This document shows positions 34,301 through 46,215 of a stretch of DNA of 64,000 nucleotides, one piece after another. Source of the DNA: Sanderia malayensis (taxonomy: Eukaryota > Cnidaria > Scyphozoa > Semaeostomeae > Pelagiidae); contig RQOL01000828.1 in the NCBI GenBank assembly GCA_013076295.1, positions 3,345,219 through 3,409,218 on the forward strand, in the 5' to 3' direction. Positions within the stretch are counted from its first letter, which is position 1. Every line of letters begins with the position of its first letter. The notes beneath the pieces are model-generated. The model saw only the letters and a program-made list of their open reading frames with translations. It made no database searches and had not been told where the DNA came from. The translations under genes were made by a program, and so were the position numbers.

Positions 34301-36619
34301 TTATCGAAAAAGATAAATTGTCAGAAATTGATGAAAGTCACAAGAAAGTACAGTTTGAGGGCGCTGATTATGAATATCGAGGTCATTTTTGAAAAATTTG
34401 TAGCTTAGGGTGCCAAAAATGGGAATAAACCTGAACAACTCCTACTAGCTTGCCCATGCGTGAGTGAAAAATATAAGCATATTTTCCGAAAAAAATAAGT
34501 TGTCAGAAATTGATGAAAGTCATCAGAAAGTACAGTTCGAGGGCGCTGATTATGAATATCGAGGTCATTTTTAAAGTTTTTACAATTTAGAGGGTCAAAA
34601 ATGGGAGTAAACTTGAAGAACCTCTACTCGCTTGCCCATGCGCGAGACAAAGATGGGAGAATGTCTTCGAAAAAAACCAAAGTTGTCAGAAGTTGATGAA
34701 AATCACCAGCAAGTACAGCTTGAGGGCGCTGATTATGAATATTGGGGTCATTTTTTAAATTTTGCAGTTTAGGGTGTCGAAAATGGGAGCAAACTTGAAC
34801 AACTCCTACTAGCTTGCCCATGCGTGAGTGAAAAATATAAGCATATTTTCCAAAAAAATAAGTTGTCAGAAATAGATGAAAGTCACCAGAAAGTACAGTT
34901 TGAGGGCGCCGATTATGAATATCGAGGTCAATTTTAAAGTTTTTACAATTTAAGGGGTCAAAAATGGGAGTAAACTTGAACAACTTCTACTCACTTGCCC
35001 ATGCGCGAGACAAAAATGAGAGCATGTCTTCGAAAATAACCAAAGTTGTCAGAAATTGATGAAAATCACCAAAAGATACAGTTTAATGGCTCTGATTATG
35101 AATGTCGAGGTCATTTTTGAAATTTTGCAGTTTAGGGTGCCAAAAATGGGAATAAACCTGAACAACTCCTACTAGCTTGCCCATGCGTGAGTGAAAAATA
35201 TAAGCATATTTTCCGAAAAAAATAAGTTGTCAGAAATTGATGAAAGTCACCAGAAAGTACAGTTTGAGGGCGCTGATTATGAATATCGAGGTCATTTTTA
35301 AAGTTTTTGCAATTTAGGGGGTCAAAAATGGGAGTAAACTTGAACAACTCTTACTCGCATGCGCATGCGCGAGTCAAAAAAGGGAGCATTTTATCGAAAA
35401 AGATAAGTTGTCAGAAATTGATGAAAGTCACAAAAAAGTACAGTTTGAGGGCGCTGATTATGAATATTGAGGTCATTTTTAAAGTTTTTGCAATTTAGGG
35501 GGTCAAAAAAGGGAGTAAACTTGAACAACTTCTACTCGCTTACCCATGCGCGAGTCAAAATTATAAGTATGTTATCGAACAAAACTAAAGTTGTCAGAAA
35601 TTGATGAAAATCACCAAAAGATACAGTTTAATGGCTCTGATTATGAATATCGAGGTCATTTTTGAAAAATTTGTAGTTTAGGGTGCCAAAAATGGGAATA
35701 AACCTGAACAACTCCTACTAGCTTGCCCATGCGTGAGTGAAAAATATAAGCATATTTTCCGAAAAAAATAAGTTGTCAGAAATTGATGAAAGTCACCAGA
35801 AAGTACAGTTTGAGGGCGCTGATTATGAATATCGAGGTCATTTTTAAAGTTTTTGCAATTTAGGGGGTCAAAAATGGGAGTAAACTTGAACAACTCCTAC
35901 TCGCATGCGCATGCGCGAGTCAAAAAAGGGAGCATTTTATCGAAAAAGATAAGTTGTCAGAAATTGATGAAAGTCACAAGAAAGTACAGTTTGAGGGCGC
36001 TGATTATGAATATCGAGGTCATTTTTAAAGTTTTTGCAATTTAGGGGGTCAAAAAAGGGAGTAAACTTGAACAACTTCTACTCGCTTGCCCATGCGCGAG
36101 TCAAAATTATAAGCATGTTATCGAACAAAACTAAAGTTGTCAGAAATTGATGAAAATCACCAAAAGATACAGTTTAATGGCTCTGATTATGAATATCGAG
36201 GTCATTTTTGAAAAATTTGTAGTTTAGGGTGCCAAAAAAGGGAATAAACCTGAACAACTCCTACTAGCTTGCCCATGCGTGAGTGAAAAATATAAGCATA
36301 TTTTCCGAAAAAAATAAGTTGTCAGAAATTGATGAAAGTCACAAGAAAGTACAGTTTGAGGGCGCTGATTATGAATATCGAGGTGATTTTTAAAATTTTT
36401 GCAATTTAGGGGGTCAAAAAAGGGAGTAAACTTGAACAACTTCTACTCGCTTGCCCATGCGCGAGTCAAAATTATAAGTATGTTATCGAACAAAACTAAA
36501 GTTGTCAGAAATTGATGAAAATCACCAAAAGATACAGTTTAATGGCTCTGATTATGAATATCGAGGTCATTTTTGAAAAATTTGTAGTTTAGGGTGCCAA
36601 AAATGGGAATAAACCTGAA
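34301..36619 (+). repeat. 182-bp satellite array A, 546-bp higher-order units
   Basis: About 12-13 head-to-tail monomers of about 182 bp, each with GTTGTCAGAAATTGATGAAA, AAAGTACAGTTTGAGGGCGC, GATTATGAATATCGAGGTCA and TTGAACAACTCCTACT. Identical landmarks recur exactly 546 bp apart (for example at 35,132, 35,678 and 36,224; and at 35,307 and 35,853), so three monomer types form a higher-order unit. One type carries the near-palindrome CTCGCATGCGCATGCGCGAG. Open frames across monomers are by-products. The array ends against a reverse-transcriptase fragment. Confidence 0.96.
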
Positions 36620-36621
36620 CT

Positions 36622-36790
36622 ACCGATCTTCTTTATAAATACCAATATGGTTTCAGGAAAAATAAATGTACCCAGGATGCTGTTCTTCATTTACACGACC
36701 ATATACGCCAAGAGATGAAGAATAAAAAGTGTACAGGTGCAATGTTCATCGACTTACGAAAAGCATTCGACACTGTAAGTCACTCCTGTC
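36622..36790 (+). mobile_element. Non-LTR retrotransposon reverse transcriptase fragment
   Basis: A single open frame of about 56 codons reads YQYGFRKNKCTQDAVLHL, then GAMFIDLRKAFDTVSH. These are reverse transcriptase fingers and motif A of non-LTR (LINE) elements, with the first catalytic Asp in FIDLRKAFD. It begins abruptly at the end of the 182-bp array and is cut by the assembly gap, so its 3' part, including the FADD box, is not visible. Confidence 0.88.
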
Positions 36791-36890
36791 NNNNNNNNNN
36801 NNNNNNNNNNNNNNNNNNNNNNNNNNNNNNNNNNNNNNNNNNNNNNNNNNNNNNNNNNNNNNNNNNNNNNNNNNNNNNNNNNNNNNNNNN
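36791..36890. other. Assembly gap of 100 N
   Basis: Exactly 100 N, a conventional placeholder for a gap of unknown size. It joins the reverse-transcriptase fragment to the 19-bp array, so linkage and order across it are not proven by the sequence. Confidence 1.
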
Positions 36891-37927
36891 TAGTTCAAGT
36901 TGTGGAACCTAGTTCAAGTTGTGGAACCTAGTTCAAATTGTCGAACCTAGTTAAAATGTGAACCTAGTTCAAGTTGTGAACCTAGTTCAAGTTTTGAACC
37001 TAGTTCAAAATTTGAACCTAGTTCAAAATGTTGAACCTAGTTCAAATTGCTATTAAATGTGAATCTAGTTCGAAATGCTGAACCTAGTTCAAATTGTGGA
37101 ACCTAATTCAAGTTGTGGAACCTAGTTCAAATTGTCGAACCTAGTTGAAAATGTGGAACCAAGTTCAAGTTGTGGAACCTAGTTCAAATTGTTGAATTTA
37201 GTTCGAATTGTGGAACCAAGTTCAAAATGTGGAATCTAGTTCAAGTTGTGGAACCTAGTTCAAATTTTGAACCTAGTTCAAATTGTGCAACCTAGTTCAA
37301 AATATTGGACCTAGTTCAAGTTGTGGAACCTAGTTTAAATTGTTCAACCTAGTTCACATTTTTGAACCTAGTTCAAATTGTGCAACCTAGTTCAAAATGT
37401 TGGACCTAGTTCAAGTTGTGGAACCTAGTTTAAATTGTTCAACCTAGTTCAAATTTTTGAACCTAGTTCAAATTGTTGAATCTTGTTCAAATTGTTGAAT
37501 CTAGTTCGAAGTGCTGAACCTAGTTCAAATTGTGGAATCTAGTTGAAATTGTGGCACCAAGTTCAAAATGTGGAACCTAGTTCAAGTTGTGGAACCTAGC
37601 TCAAATTGTCGAACCTAGTTCAAAATGTGGAACATAGTTCAAGTTGTGGAACCTAGTTCAAATTGTTGAATTTAGTTCAAATTGTGGAACCAAGTTCAAA
37701 ACGTGGAACCTAGTTCAAGTTGTGGAACCTAGTTCAAATTGTGCAACCTAGTTCAAAATATTGGACCTAGTTCAAGTTGTGGAACCTAGTTTAAATTGTT
37801 CAACCTAGTTCAAAATGTTGAACCTAGTTCAAATTGTTGAATCTTGTTCAAATTGTTGAATCTAGTTCGAAATGCTGAACCTAGTTCAAATTGTGCACCA
37901 AGTTCAAAATGTGGAACCTAGTTCAAG

Positions 37928-38377
37928 TTTGTAAAGTTAAGTTTTATAAAATGTAAATAAAATGTTAAAAAAAGTTCAAAATTTATAATTTAAAAAAAGT
38001 TCAAAGTTCAGGATTGTTTATTTACTACATTTGTCATTAGGGATTGTTTGTTTACTGTCATTAGGATTGTTTGTTTACCATATCTGTCATTGTCATACCC
38101 ACCTAGTTTCCACTCCCATAGGTATCCACTCCTTTATATATATTCATTCATCATCAGTTTTTTCACAATTAATTTCATGTATTTCACAGTCACAGTTCTT
38201 CACAGTATTTTGCAATGGCCTATCTGGTACGTTATGTTTGTTTGTTTTTACTTACTTGTTAATACTTATTAAATTTGTACTAATGTAAATTTGTTTGTAT
38301 TTACTTAGTTTGAACAGTCAATATCAATCTATGTTACAAACAAGACCATTCAATTTCTCGTGTGACGGCTTTACAAA
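37928..38377 (+). repeat. 450-bp cassette, copy 1
   Basis: Non-minisatellite segment bounded by TTTGTAAAG at the left and CTTTACAAA at the right (9-bp inverted ends). Contains TTTATATATATTCATTCATC, CACAGTCACAGTTCTTCACA and GGTACGTTATGTTTGTTTG. No credible coding frame. Confidence 0.9.
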
Positions 38378-41300
38378 GTTGTGGAACCAAGTTCAAAATG
38401 TGGAACCTAATTCAAGTTGTGGAACCTAGTTCAAATTGTCGAACCTAGTTGAAAATGTGGAAACTAGTTCAAATTGTCGAACCTAGTTGAAAATGTGGAA
38501 CCTAGTTCAAGTTGTGGAACCTAGTTCAAATTGTTGAATTTAGTTCAAATTGTGGAAGCAAGTTCAAAATGTGGAACCTAGTTCAAGTTGTGGAACCTAG
38601 TTCAAATTGTTCAACCTAGTTCAAATTTTTGAACCTAGTTCAAATTGTGCAACCTAGTTCAAAATGTTGGACATAGTTCAAGTTGTGGAACCTAGTTTAA
38701 ATTGTTCAACCTAGTTCAAATTGTGGCACCAGGTTCAAAATGTGGAACCTAGTTCAAGTTGTGGAACCTAGTTCAAATTTTTGAATCTAGTTCGAAATGC
38801 TGAACCTAGTTCAAATTGTGGAACCTAGTTCAAATTGTTGAATCTTGTTCAAAGTGTTGAATCTAGTTCGAAATGCTGAACCTAGTTCAAATTGTTGAAT
38901 TTAGTTCAAATTGTGGAACCAAGTTCAAAATGTGGAACCTAGTTCAGGTTGTGGAACCTAGTTCAAATTGTTCAACCTAGTTCAAATTTTTGAACCTAGT
39001 TCAAAATGTTGAACCTAGTTCAAATTGTTGAATCTTGTTCAAATTGTTGAATCTAGTTCGAAATGCTGAACCTAGTTCAAATTGTGGAATCTAGTTCAAA
39101 TTGTGGCACCAAGTTCAAAATGTGGAACCTAGTTCAAGTTGTGGAACCTAGTTCAAGTTGTGGAACCTAGTTCAAATTGTCGAACCTAGTTGAAAATGTG
39201 GAACCTAGTTCAAGTTGTGGAACCTAGTTCAAATTGTTCAACCTAGTTCAAATTTTTGAACCTAGTTCAAAATGTTGAACCTAGTTCAAATTGTTGAATC
39301 TTGTTCAAATTGTTGAATCTAGTTCGAAATGCTGAACCTAGTTCAAATTGTGGAATCTAGTTCAAATTGTGGCACCAAGTTCAAAATGTGGAACCTAGTT
39401 CAAGTTGTGGAACCTAGTTCAAGTTGTGGAACCTAGTTCAAATTGTCGAACCTAGTTGAAAATGTGGAACCTAGTTCAAGTTGTGGAACCTAGTTCAAAT
39501 TGTTGAATTTAGTTCAAATTGTGGAACCAAGTTCAAAATGTGGAACCTAGTTCAAGTTGTGGAACCTAGTTCAAATTGTTCAACCTAGTGCAAATTTTTG
39601 AACCTAGTTCAAATTGTGCAACCTAGTTCAAAATGTTGGACCTAGTTCAAGTTGTGGAACCTAGTTCAAATTGTCGAACCTAGTTGAAAATGTGGAACCT
39701 AGTTCAAGTTGTGGAACCTAGTTCAAATTGTTCAACCTAGTTCAAATTTTTGAACCTAGTTCAAAATGTTGAACCTAGTTCAAATTGTTGAATCTTGTTC
39801 AAATTGTTGAATCTAGTTCGAAATGCTGAACCTAGTTCAAATTGTGGAATCTAGTTCAAATTGTGGCACCAAGTTCAAAATGTGGAACCTAGTTCAAGTT
39901 GTGGAACCTAGTTCAAGTTGTGGAACCTAGTTCAAATTGTCGAACCTAGTTGAAAATGTGGAACCTAGTTCAAGTTGTGGAACCTAGTTCAAATTGTTGA
40001 ATTTAGTTCAAATTGTGGAACCAAGTTCAAAATGTGGAACCTAGTTCAGGTTGTGGAACCTAGTTCAAATTGTTCAACCTAGTTCAAATTTTTGAACCTA
40101 GTTCAAATTGTGCAACCTAGTTCAAAATGTTGGACCTAGTTCAAGTTGTGGAACCCAGTTCAAATTGTTCAACCTAGTTCAAACTTTTGAACCTAGTTCA
40201 AAATGTTGAACCTAGTTCAAATTGTTGAATCTTGTTGAAATTGTTGAATCTAGTTCGAAATGCTGAACCTAGTTCAAATTGTGGAACCAAGTACAAAATG
40301 TGGAACCTAATTCAAGTTGTGGAACCTAGTTCAAATTGTCGAACCTAGTTGAAAATGTGGAACCAAGTTCAAGTTGTGGAACCTAGTTCAAATTGTTGAA
40401 TTTAGTTCAAATTGTGGAACCAAGTTCAAAATGTGGAATCTAGTTCAAGTTGTGGAACCTAGTTCAAATTTTGAACCTAGTTCAAATTGTGCAACCTAGT
40501 TCAAAATATTGGACCTAGTTCAAGTTGTGGAACCTAGTTTAAATTGTTCAACCTAGTTCACATTTTTGAACCTAGTTCAAAATGTTGAACCTAGTTCAAA
40601 TTGTTGAATCTTGTTCAAATTGTTGAATCTAGTTCGAAATGCTGAACCTAGTTCAAATTGTGGAATCTAGTTCAAATTGTGGCACCAAGTTCAAAATGTG
40701 GAACCTAGTTCAAGTTGTGGAACCTACCTCAAATTGTCGAACCTAGTTCAAAATGTTGAACCTAGTTCAAATTGTTGAATCTTGTTCAAATTGTTGAATC
40801 TAGTTCGAAATGCTGAACCTAGTTCAAATTGTGGAACCAAGTTCAAAATGTGGAACCTAATTCAAGTTGTGGAACCTAGTTCAAATTGTCGAACCTAGTT
40901 GAAAATGTGGAACCTAGTTCAAGTTGTCGAACCTAGTTGAAAATGTGGAACCTAGTTCAAGTTGTGGAACCTAGTTCAAATTGTTGAATTTATTTCAAAT
41001 TGTGGAACCAAGTTCAAAATGTGGAGCCTAGTTCAAGTTGTGGAACCTAGTTCAAATTGTTCAACCTAGTTCAAATTTTGAACCTAGTTCAAATTGTGCA
41101 ACCTAGTTCAAAATGTTGGACCTAGTTCAAGTTGTGGAACCTAGTTTAAATTGTTCAACCTAGTTCAAATTTTTGAACCTAGTTCAAAATGTTGAACCTA
41201 GTTCAAATTGTTGAATCTTGTTCAAATTGTTGAATCTAGTTCGAAGTGCTGAACCTAGTTCAAATTGTGGAATCTAGTTGAAATTGTGGCACCAAGTTCA

Positions 41301-41701
41301 AAATGTGGAACCTAGTTCAAGTTGTGGAACCTAGCTCAAATTGTCGAACCTAGTTGAAAATGTGGAACATAGTTCAAGTTGTGGAACCTAGTTCAAATTG
41401 TTGAATTTAGTTCAAATTGTGGAACCAAGTTCAAAATGTGGAACCTAGTTCAAGTTGTGGAACCTAGTTCAAATTGTGCAACCTAGTTCAAAATATTGGA
41501 CCTAGTTCAAGTTGTGGAACCTAGTTTAAATTGTTCAACCTAGTTCAAATTTTTGAACCTAGTTCAAAATGTTGAACCTAGTTCAAATTGTTGAATCTTG
41601 TTCAAATTGTTGAATCTAGTTCGAAATGCTGAACCTAGTTCAAATTGTGGAATCTAGTTCAAATTGTGGCACCAAGTTCAAAATGTGGAACCTAGTTCAA
41701 G

Positions 41702-42152
41702 TTTGTAAAGTTAAGTTTTATAAAATGTAAATAAAATGTTAAAAAAAGTTCAAAATTTATAATTTAAAAAAAGTTCAAAGTTCAGGATTGTTTATTTACT
41801 ACATTTGTCATTAGGGATTGTTTGTTTACTGCCATTAGGGATTGTTTGTTTACCATATCTGTCATTGTCATACCCACCTAGTTTCCACTCCCATAGGTAT
41901 CCACTCCTTTATATATATTCATTCATCATCAGTTTTTTCACAATTAATTTCATGTATTTCACAGTCACAGTTCTTCACAGTATTTTGCAAAGGCCTATCT
42001 GGTACGTTATGTTTGTTTGTTTTTACTTACTTGTTAATACTTATTAAATTTGTACTAATGTAAATTTGTTTGTATTTACTTAGTTTGAACAGTCAATATC
42101 AATCTATGTTACAAACAAGACCATTCAATTTCTCGTGTGACGGCTTTACAAA
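41702..42152 (+). repeat. 450-bp cassette, copy 2
   Basis: Near-identical to copy 1, starting 3,774 bp downstream of it; differs by a few single-base changes (AAGGCCTATC for ATGGCCTATC) and one extra base. Same inverted ends and the same flanking monomer variants on both sides. Confidence 0.9.
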
Positions 42153-44803
42153 GTTGTGGAACCAAGTTCAAAATGTGGAACCTAATTCAAGTTGTGGAAC
42201 CTAGTTCAAATTGTCGAACCTAGTTGAAAATGTGGAACCTAGTTCAAATTGTCGAACCTAGTTGAAAATGTGGAACCTAGTTCAAGTTGTGGAACCTAGT
42301 TCAAATTGTTGAATTTAGTTCAAATTGTGGAAGCAAGTTCAAAATGTGGAACCTAGTTCAAGTTGTGGAACCTAGTTCAAATTGTTCAACCTAGTTCAAA
42401 TTTTTGAACCTAGTTCAAATTGTGCAACCTAGTTCAAAATGTTGGACATAGTTCAAGTTGTGGAACCTAGTTTAAATTGTTCAACCTAGTTCAAATTGTG
42501 GCACCAGGTTCAAAATGTGGAACCTAGTTCAAGTTGTGGAACCTAGTTCAAATTGTTGAATCTAGTTCGAAATGCTGAACCTAGTTCAAATTGTGGAATC
42601 TAGTTCAAATTGTGGCACCAGGTTCAAAATGTGGAACCTAGTTCAAGTTGTGGAACCAAGTTCAAAATGTGGAACCTAGTTCAAGTTGTGGAACCTAGTT
42701 CAAATTGTTCAACCTAGTTCAAATTTTTGAACCTAGTTCAAATTGTGCAACCTAGTTCAAAATGTTGGACCTAGTTCAAGTTGTGGAACCTAGTTCAAAT
42801 TGTCGAACCTAGTTGAAAATGTGGAACCTAGTTCAAGTTGTGGAACCTAGTTCAAATTGTTCAACCTAGTTCAAATTTTTGAACCTAGTTCAAAATGTTG
42901 AACCTAGTTCAAATTGTTGAATCTTGTTCAAATTGTTGAATCTAGTTCGAAATGCTGAACCTAGTTCACATTGTGGAATCTAGTTCAAATTGTGGCACCA
43001 AGTTCAAAATGTGGAACCTAGTTCAAGTTGTGGAACCTAGTTCAAGTTGTGGAACCTAGTTCAAATTGTCGAACCTAGTTGAAAATGTGGAACCTAGTTC
43101 AAGTTGTGGAACCTAGTTCAAATTGTTGAATTTAGTTCAAATTGTGGAACCAAGTTCAAAATGTGGAACCTAGTTCAGGTTGTGGAACCTAGTTCAAATT
43201 GTTCAACCTAGTTCAAATTTTTGAACCTAGTTCAAATTGTGCAACCTAGTTCAAAATGTTGGACCTAGTTCAAGTTGTGGAACCCAGTTCAAATTGTTCA
43301 ACCTAGTTCAAATTTTTGAACCTAGTTCAAAATGTTGAACCTAGTTCAAATTGTTGAATCTTGTTGAAATTGTTGAATCTAGTTCGAAATGCTGAACCTA
43401 GTTCAAATTGTGGAACCAAGTACAAAATGTGGAACCTAATTCAAGTTGTGGAACCTAGTTCAAATTGTCGAACCTAGCTGAAAATGTGGAACCAAGTTCA
43501 AGTTGTGGAACCTAGTTCAAATTGTTGAATTTAGTTCAAATTGTGGAACCAAGTTCAAAATGTGGAATCTAGTTCAAGTTGTGGAACCTAGTTCAAATTT
43601 TTGAACCTAGTTCAAATTGTGCAACCTAGTTCAAAATATTGGACCTAGTTCAAGTTGTGGAACCTAGTTTAAATTGTTCAACCTAGTTCACATTTTTGAA
43701 CCTAGTTCAAAATGTTGAACCTAGTTCAAATTGTTGAATCTTGTTCAAATTGTTGAATCTAGTTCGAAATGCTGAACCTAGTTCAAATTGTGGAATCTAG
43801 TTCAAATTGTGGCACCAAGTTCAAAATGTGGAACCTAGTTCAAGTTGTGGAACCTACCTCAAATTGTCGAACCTAGTTCAAAATGTTGAACCTAGTTCAA
43901 ATTCTTGAATCTTGTTCAAATTGTTGAATCTAGTTCGAAATGCTGAACCTAGTTCAAATTGTGGAACCAAGGTCAAAATGTGGAACCTAATTCAAGTTGT
44001 GGAACCTAGTTCAAATTGTCGAACCTAGTTGAAAATGTGGAACCTAGTTCAAGTTGTCGAACCTAGTTGAAAATGTGGAACCTAGTTCAAGTTGTGGAAC
44101 CTAGTTCAAATTGTTGAATTTATTTCAAATTGTGGAACCAAGTTCAAAATGTGGAACCTAGTTCAAGTTGTGGAACCTAGTTCAAATTGTTCAACCTAGT
44201 TCAAATTTTTGAACCTAGTTCAAATTGTGCAACCTAGTTCAAAATGTTGGACCTAGTTCAAGTTGTGGAACCTAGTTTAAATTGTTCAACCTAGTTCAAA
44301 TTTTTGAACCTAGTTCAAAATGTTGAACCTAGTTCAAATTGTTTTTTTTTTTTGAATCCTAGTTCAAATGTGAATCTAGTTGAAATTGTGGCACCAAGTT
44401 CAAAATGTGGAACCTAGTTCAAGTTGTGGAACCTAGCTCAAATTGTCGAACCTAGTTGAAAATGTGGAACATAGTTCAAGTTGTGGAACCTAGTTCAAAT
44501 TGTTGAATTTAGTTCAAATTGTGGAACCAAGTTCAAAATGTGGAACCTAGTTCAAGTTGTGGAACCTAGTTCAAATTGTGCAACCTAGTTCAAAATATTG
44601 GACCTAGTTCAAGTTGTGGAACCTAGTTTAAATTGTTCAACCTAGTTCAAATTTTTGAACCTAGTTCAAAATGTTGAACCTAGTTCAAATTGTTGAATCT
44701 TGTTCAAATTGTTGAATCTAGTTCGAAATGCTGAACCTAGTTCAAATTGTGGAATCTAGTTCAAATTGTGGCACCAAGTTCAAAATGTGGAACCTAGTTC
44801 AAG

Positions 44804-45253
44804 TTTGTAAAGTTAAGTTTTATAAAATGTAAATAAAATGTTAAAAAAAGTTCAAAATTTATAATTTAAAAAAAGTTCAAAGTTCAGGATTGTTTATTTA
44901 CTACATTTGTCATTAGGGATTGTTTGTTTACTGTCATTAGGGATTGTTTGTTTACCATATCTGTCATTGTCATACCCACCTAGTTTCCACTCCCATAGGT
45001 ATCCACTCCTTTATATATATTCATTCATCATCAGTTTTTCACAATTAATTTCATGTATTTCACAGTCACAGTTCTTCACAGTATTTTGCAATGGCCTATC
45101 TGGTACGTTATGTTTGTTTGTTTTTACTTACTTGTTAATACTTATTAAATTTGTACTAATGTAAATTTGTTTGTATTTACTTAGTTTGAACAGTCAATAT
45201 CAATCTATGTTACAAACAAGACCATTCAATTTCTCGTGTGACGGCTTTACAAA
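44804..45253 (+). repeat. 450-bp cassette, copy 3
   Basis: Near-identical to copies 1 and 2, starting 3,102 bp after copy 2. Flanked by the same monomer order, so cassette and neighbouring minisatellite were amplified together. Confidence 0.9.
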
Positions 45254-46085
45254 GTTGTGGAACCAAGTTCAAAATGTGGAACCTAATTCAAGTTGTGGAA
45301 CCTAGTTCAAATTGTCGAACCTAGTTGAAAATGTGGAACCTAGTTCAAATTGTCGAACCTAGTTGAAAATGTGGAACCTAGTTCAAGTTGTGGAACCTAG
45401 TTCAAATTGTTGAATTTAGTTCAAATTGTGGAAGCAAGTTCAAAATGTGGAACCTAGTTCAAGTTGTGGAACCTAGTTCAAATTGTTCAACCTAGTTCAA
45501 ATTTTTGAACCTAGTTCAAATTGTGCAACCTAGTTCAAAATGTTGGACATAGTTCAAGTTGTGGAACCTAGTTTAAATTGTTCAACCTAGTTCAAATTGT
45601 GGCACCAGGTTCAAAATGTGGAACCTAGTTCAAGTTGTGGAACCTAGTTCAAATTGTTGAATCTAGTTCGAAATGCTGAACCTAGTTCAAGTTGTGGAAC
45701 CTAGTTCAAATTGTTCAACCTAGTTCAAATTTTTGAACCTAGTTCAAATTGTTGAAATTAGTTCAAATTGTGGAACCAAGTTCAAAATGTGGAAGCTAGT
45801 TCAAGTTGTGGAACCTAGTTCAAGTTGTGGAACCTAGTTCAAATTGTCAAACCTAGTTGAAAATGTGGAACCTTGTTCAAGTTGTGGAACCTAGTTCAAG
45901 TTGTGGAACCTAGTTCAAATTGTCGAACCTAGTTGAAAATGTGGAACCTAGTTCAAGTTGTGGAACCTAGTTCAAATTGTTGAATTTAGTTCAAATTGTG
46001 GAACCAAGTTCAAAATGTGGAACCTAGTTCAAGTAGTGGAACCTAGTTCAAATTGTTCAACCTAGTTCAAATTTTTGAACCTAGT

Positions 46086-46215
46086 TCAATATTGTTGACC
46101 ATTGTTCAATGTGGTTGAACTTAGTTCAATCATGTTGAACATGGTTCAATATTGTTGAACATAGTTCCATATGGTTGAAGGTAGTTCAATATGGCTGAAT
46201 CTAGTTCAATCAATA
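46086..46215 (+). repeat. Decayed edge of the 19-bp array
   Basis: Degenerate monomers such as GTTCAATATTGTTGAACATA and GGTTGAACTTAGTTCAATC continue the array with lower similarity and a different consensus, then fade into unique DNA. Confidence 0.8.

Larger units (their letters stand above)
36891..46085 (+). repeat. 19-bp minisatellite mega-array with embedded cassettes
   Basis: About 9.2 kb of head-to-tail 19-bp monomers such as GGAACCTAGTTCAAGTTGT, with variants TTGAATCTAGTTCGAAATGC, CGAACCTAGTTGAAAATGT and CAACCTAGTTCAAATTTTT. Variants recur in the same order, giving higher-order blocks of variable length (about 170-500 bp between successive GTTCGAAATGCTGAACC markers). The monomer core TTGAACCTAGTTCAA has perfect 6-bp inverted arms around CTA. 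The array is interrupted by three copies of a 450-bp cassette. Frames in it are not genes. Confidence 0.97.

Noticed and set aside
34624..36439. Repeated 71-codon frames (FKFTPIFDPLNCKNF and similar)
   Set aside because: Same satellite on the other strand, repeated every 546 bp with the higher-order unit.
38031..45164. Open frames of 73-85 codons in the 450-bp cassettes, rich in hydrophobic residues
   Set aside because: They arise from T-rich sequence, their ends vary between cassette copies through single-base indels, and no family is recognised.
36891..46085. Possible CRISPR array
   Set aside because: The repeats are contiguous 19-bp monomers without constant repeats separated by unique spacers, and the genome is animal.
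36891..46085. Steroid-receptor or heat-shock element in the monomer
   Set aside because: GAAC and GTTC are separated by 3 bases here, not the 5 of a GRE-type palindrome, and GAA/TTC spacing does not fit a heat-shock element.
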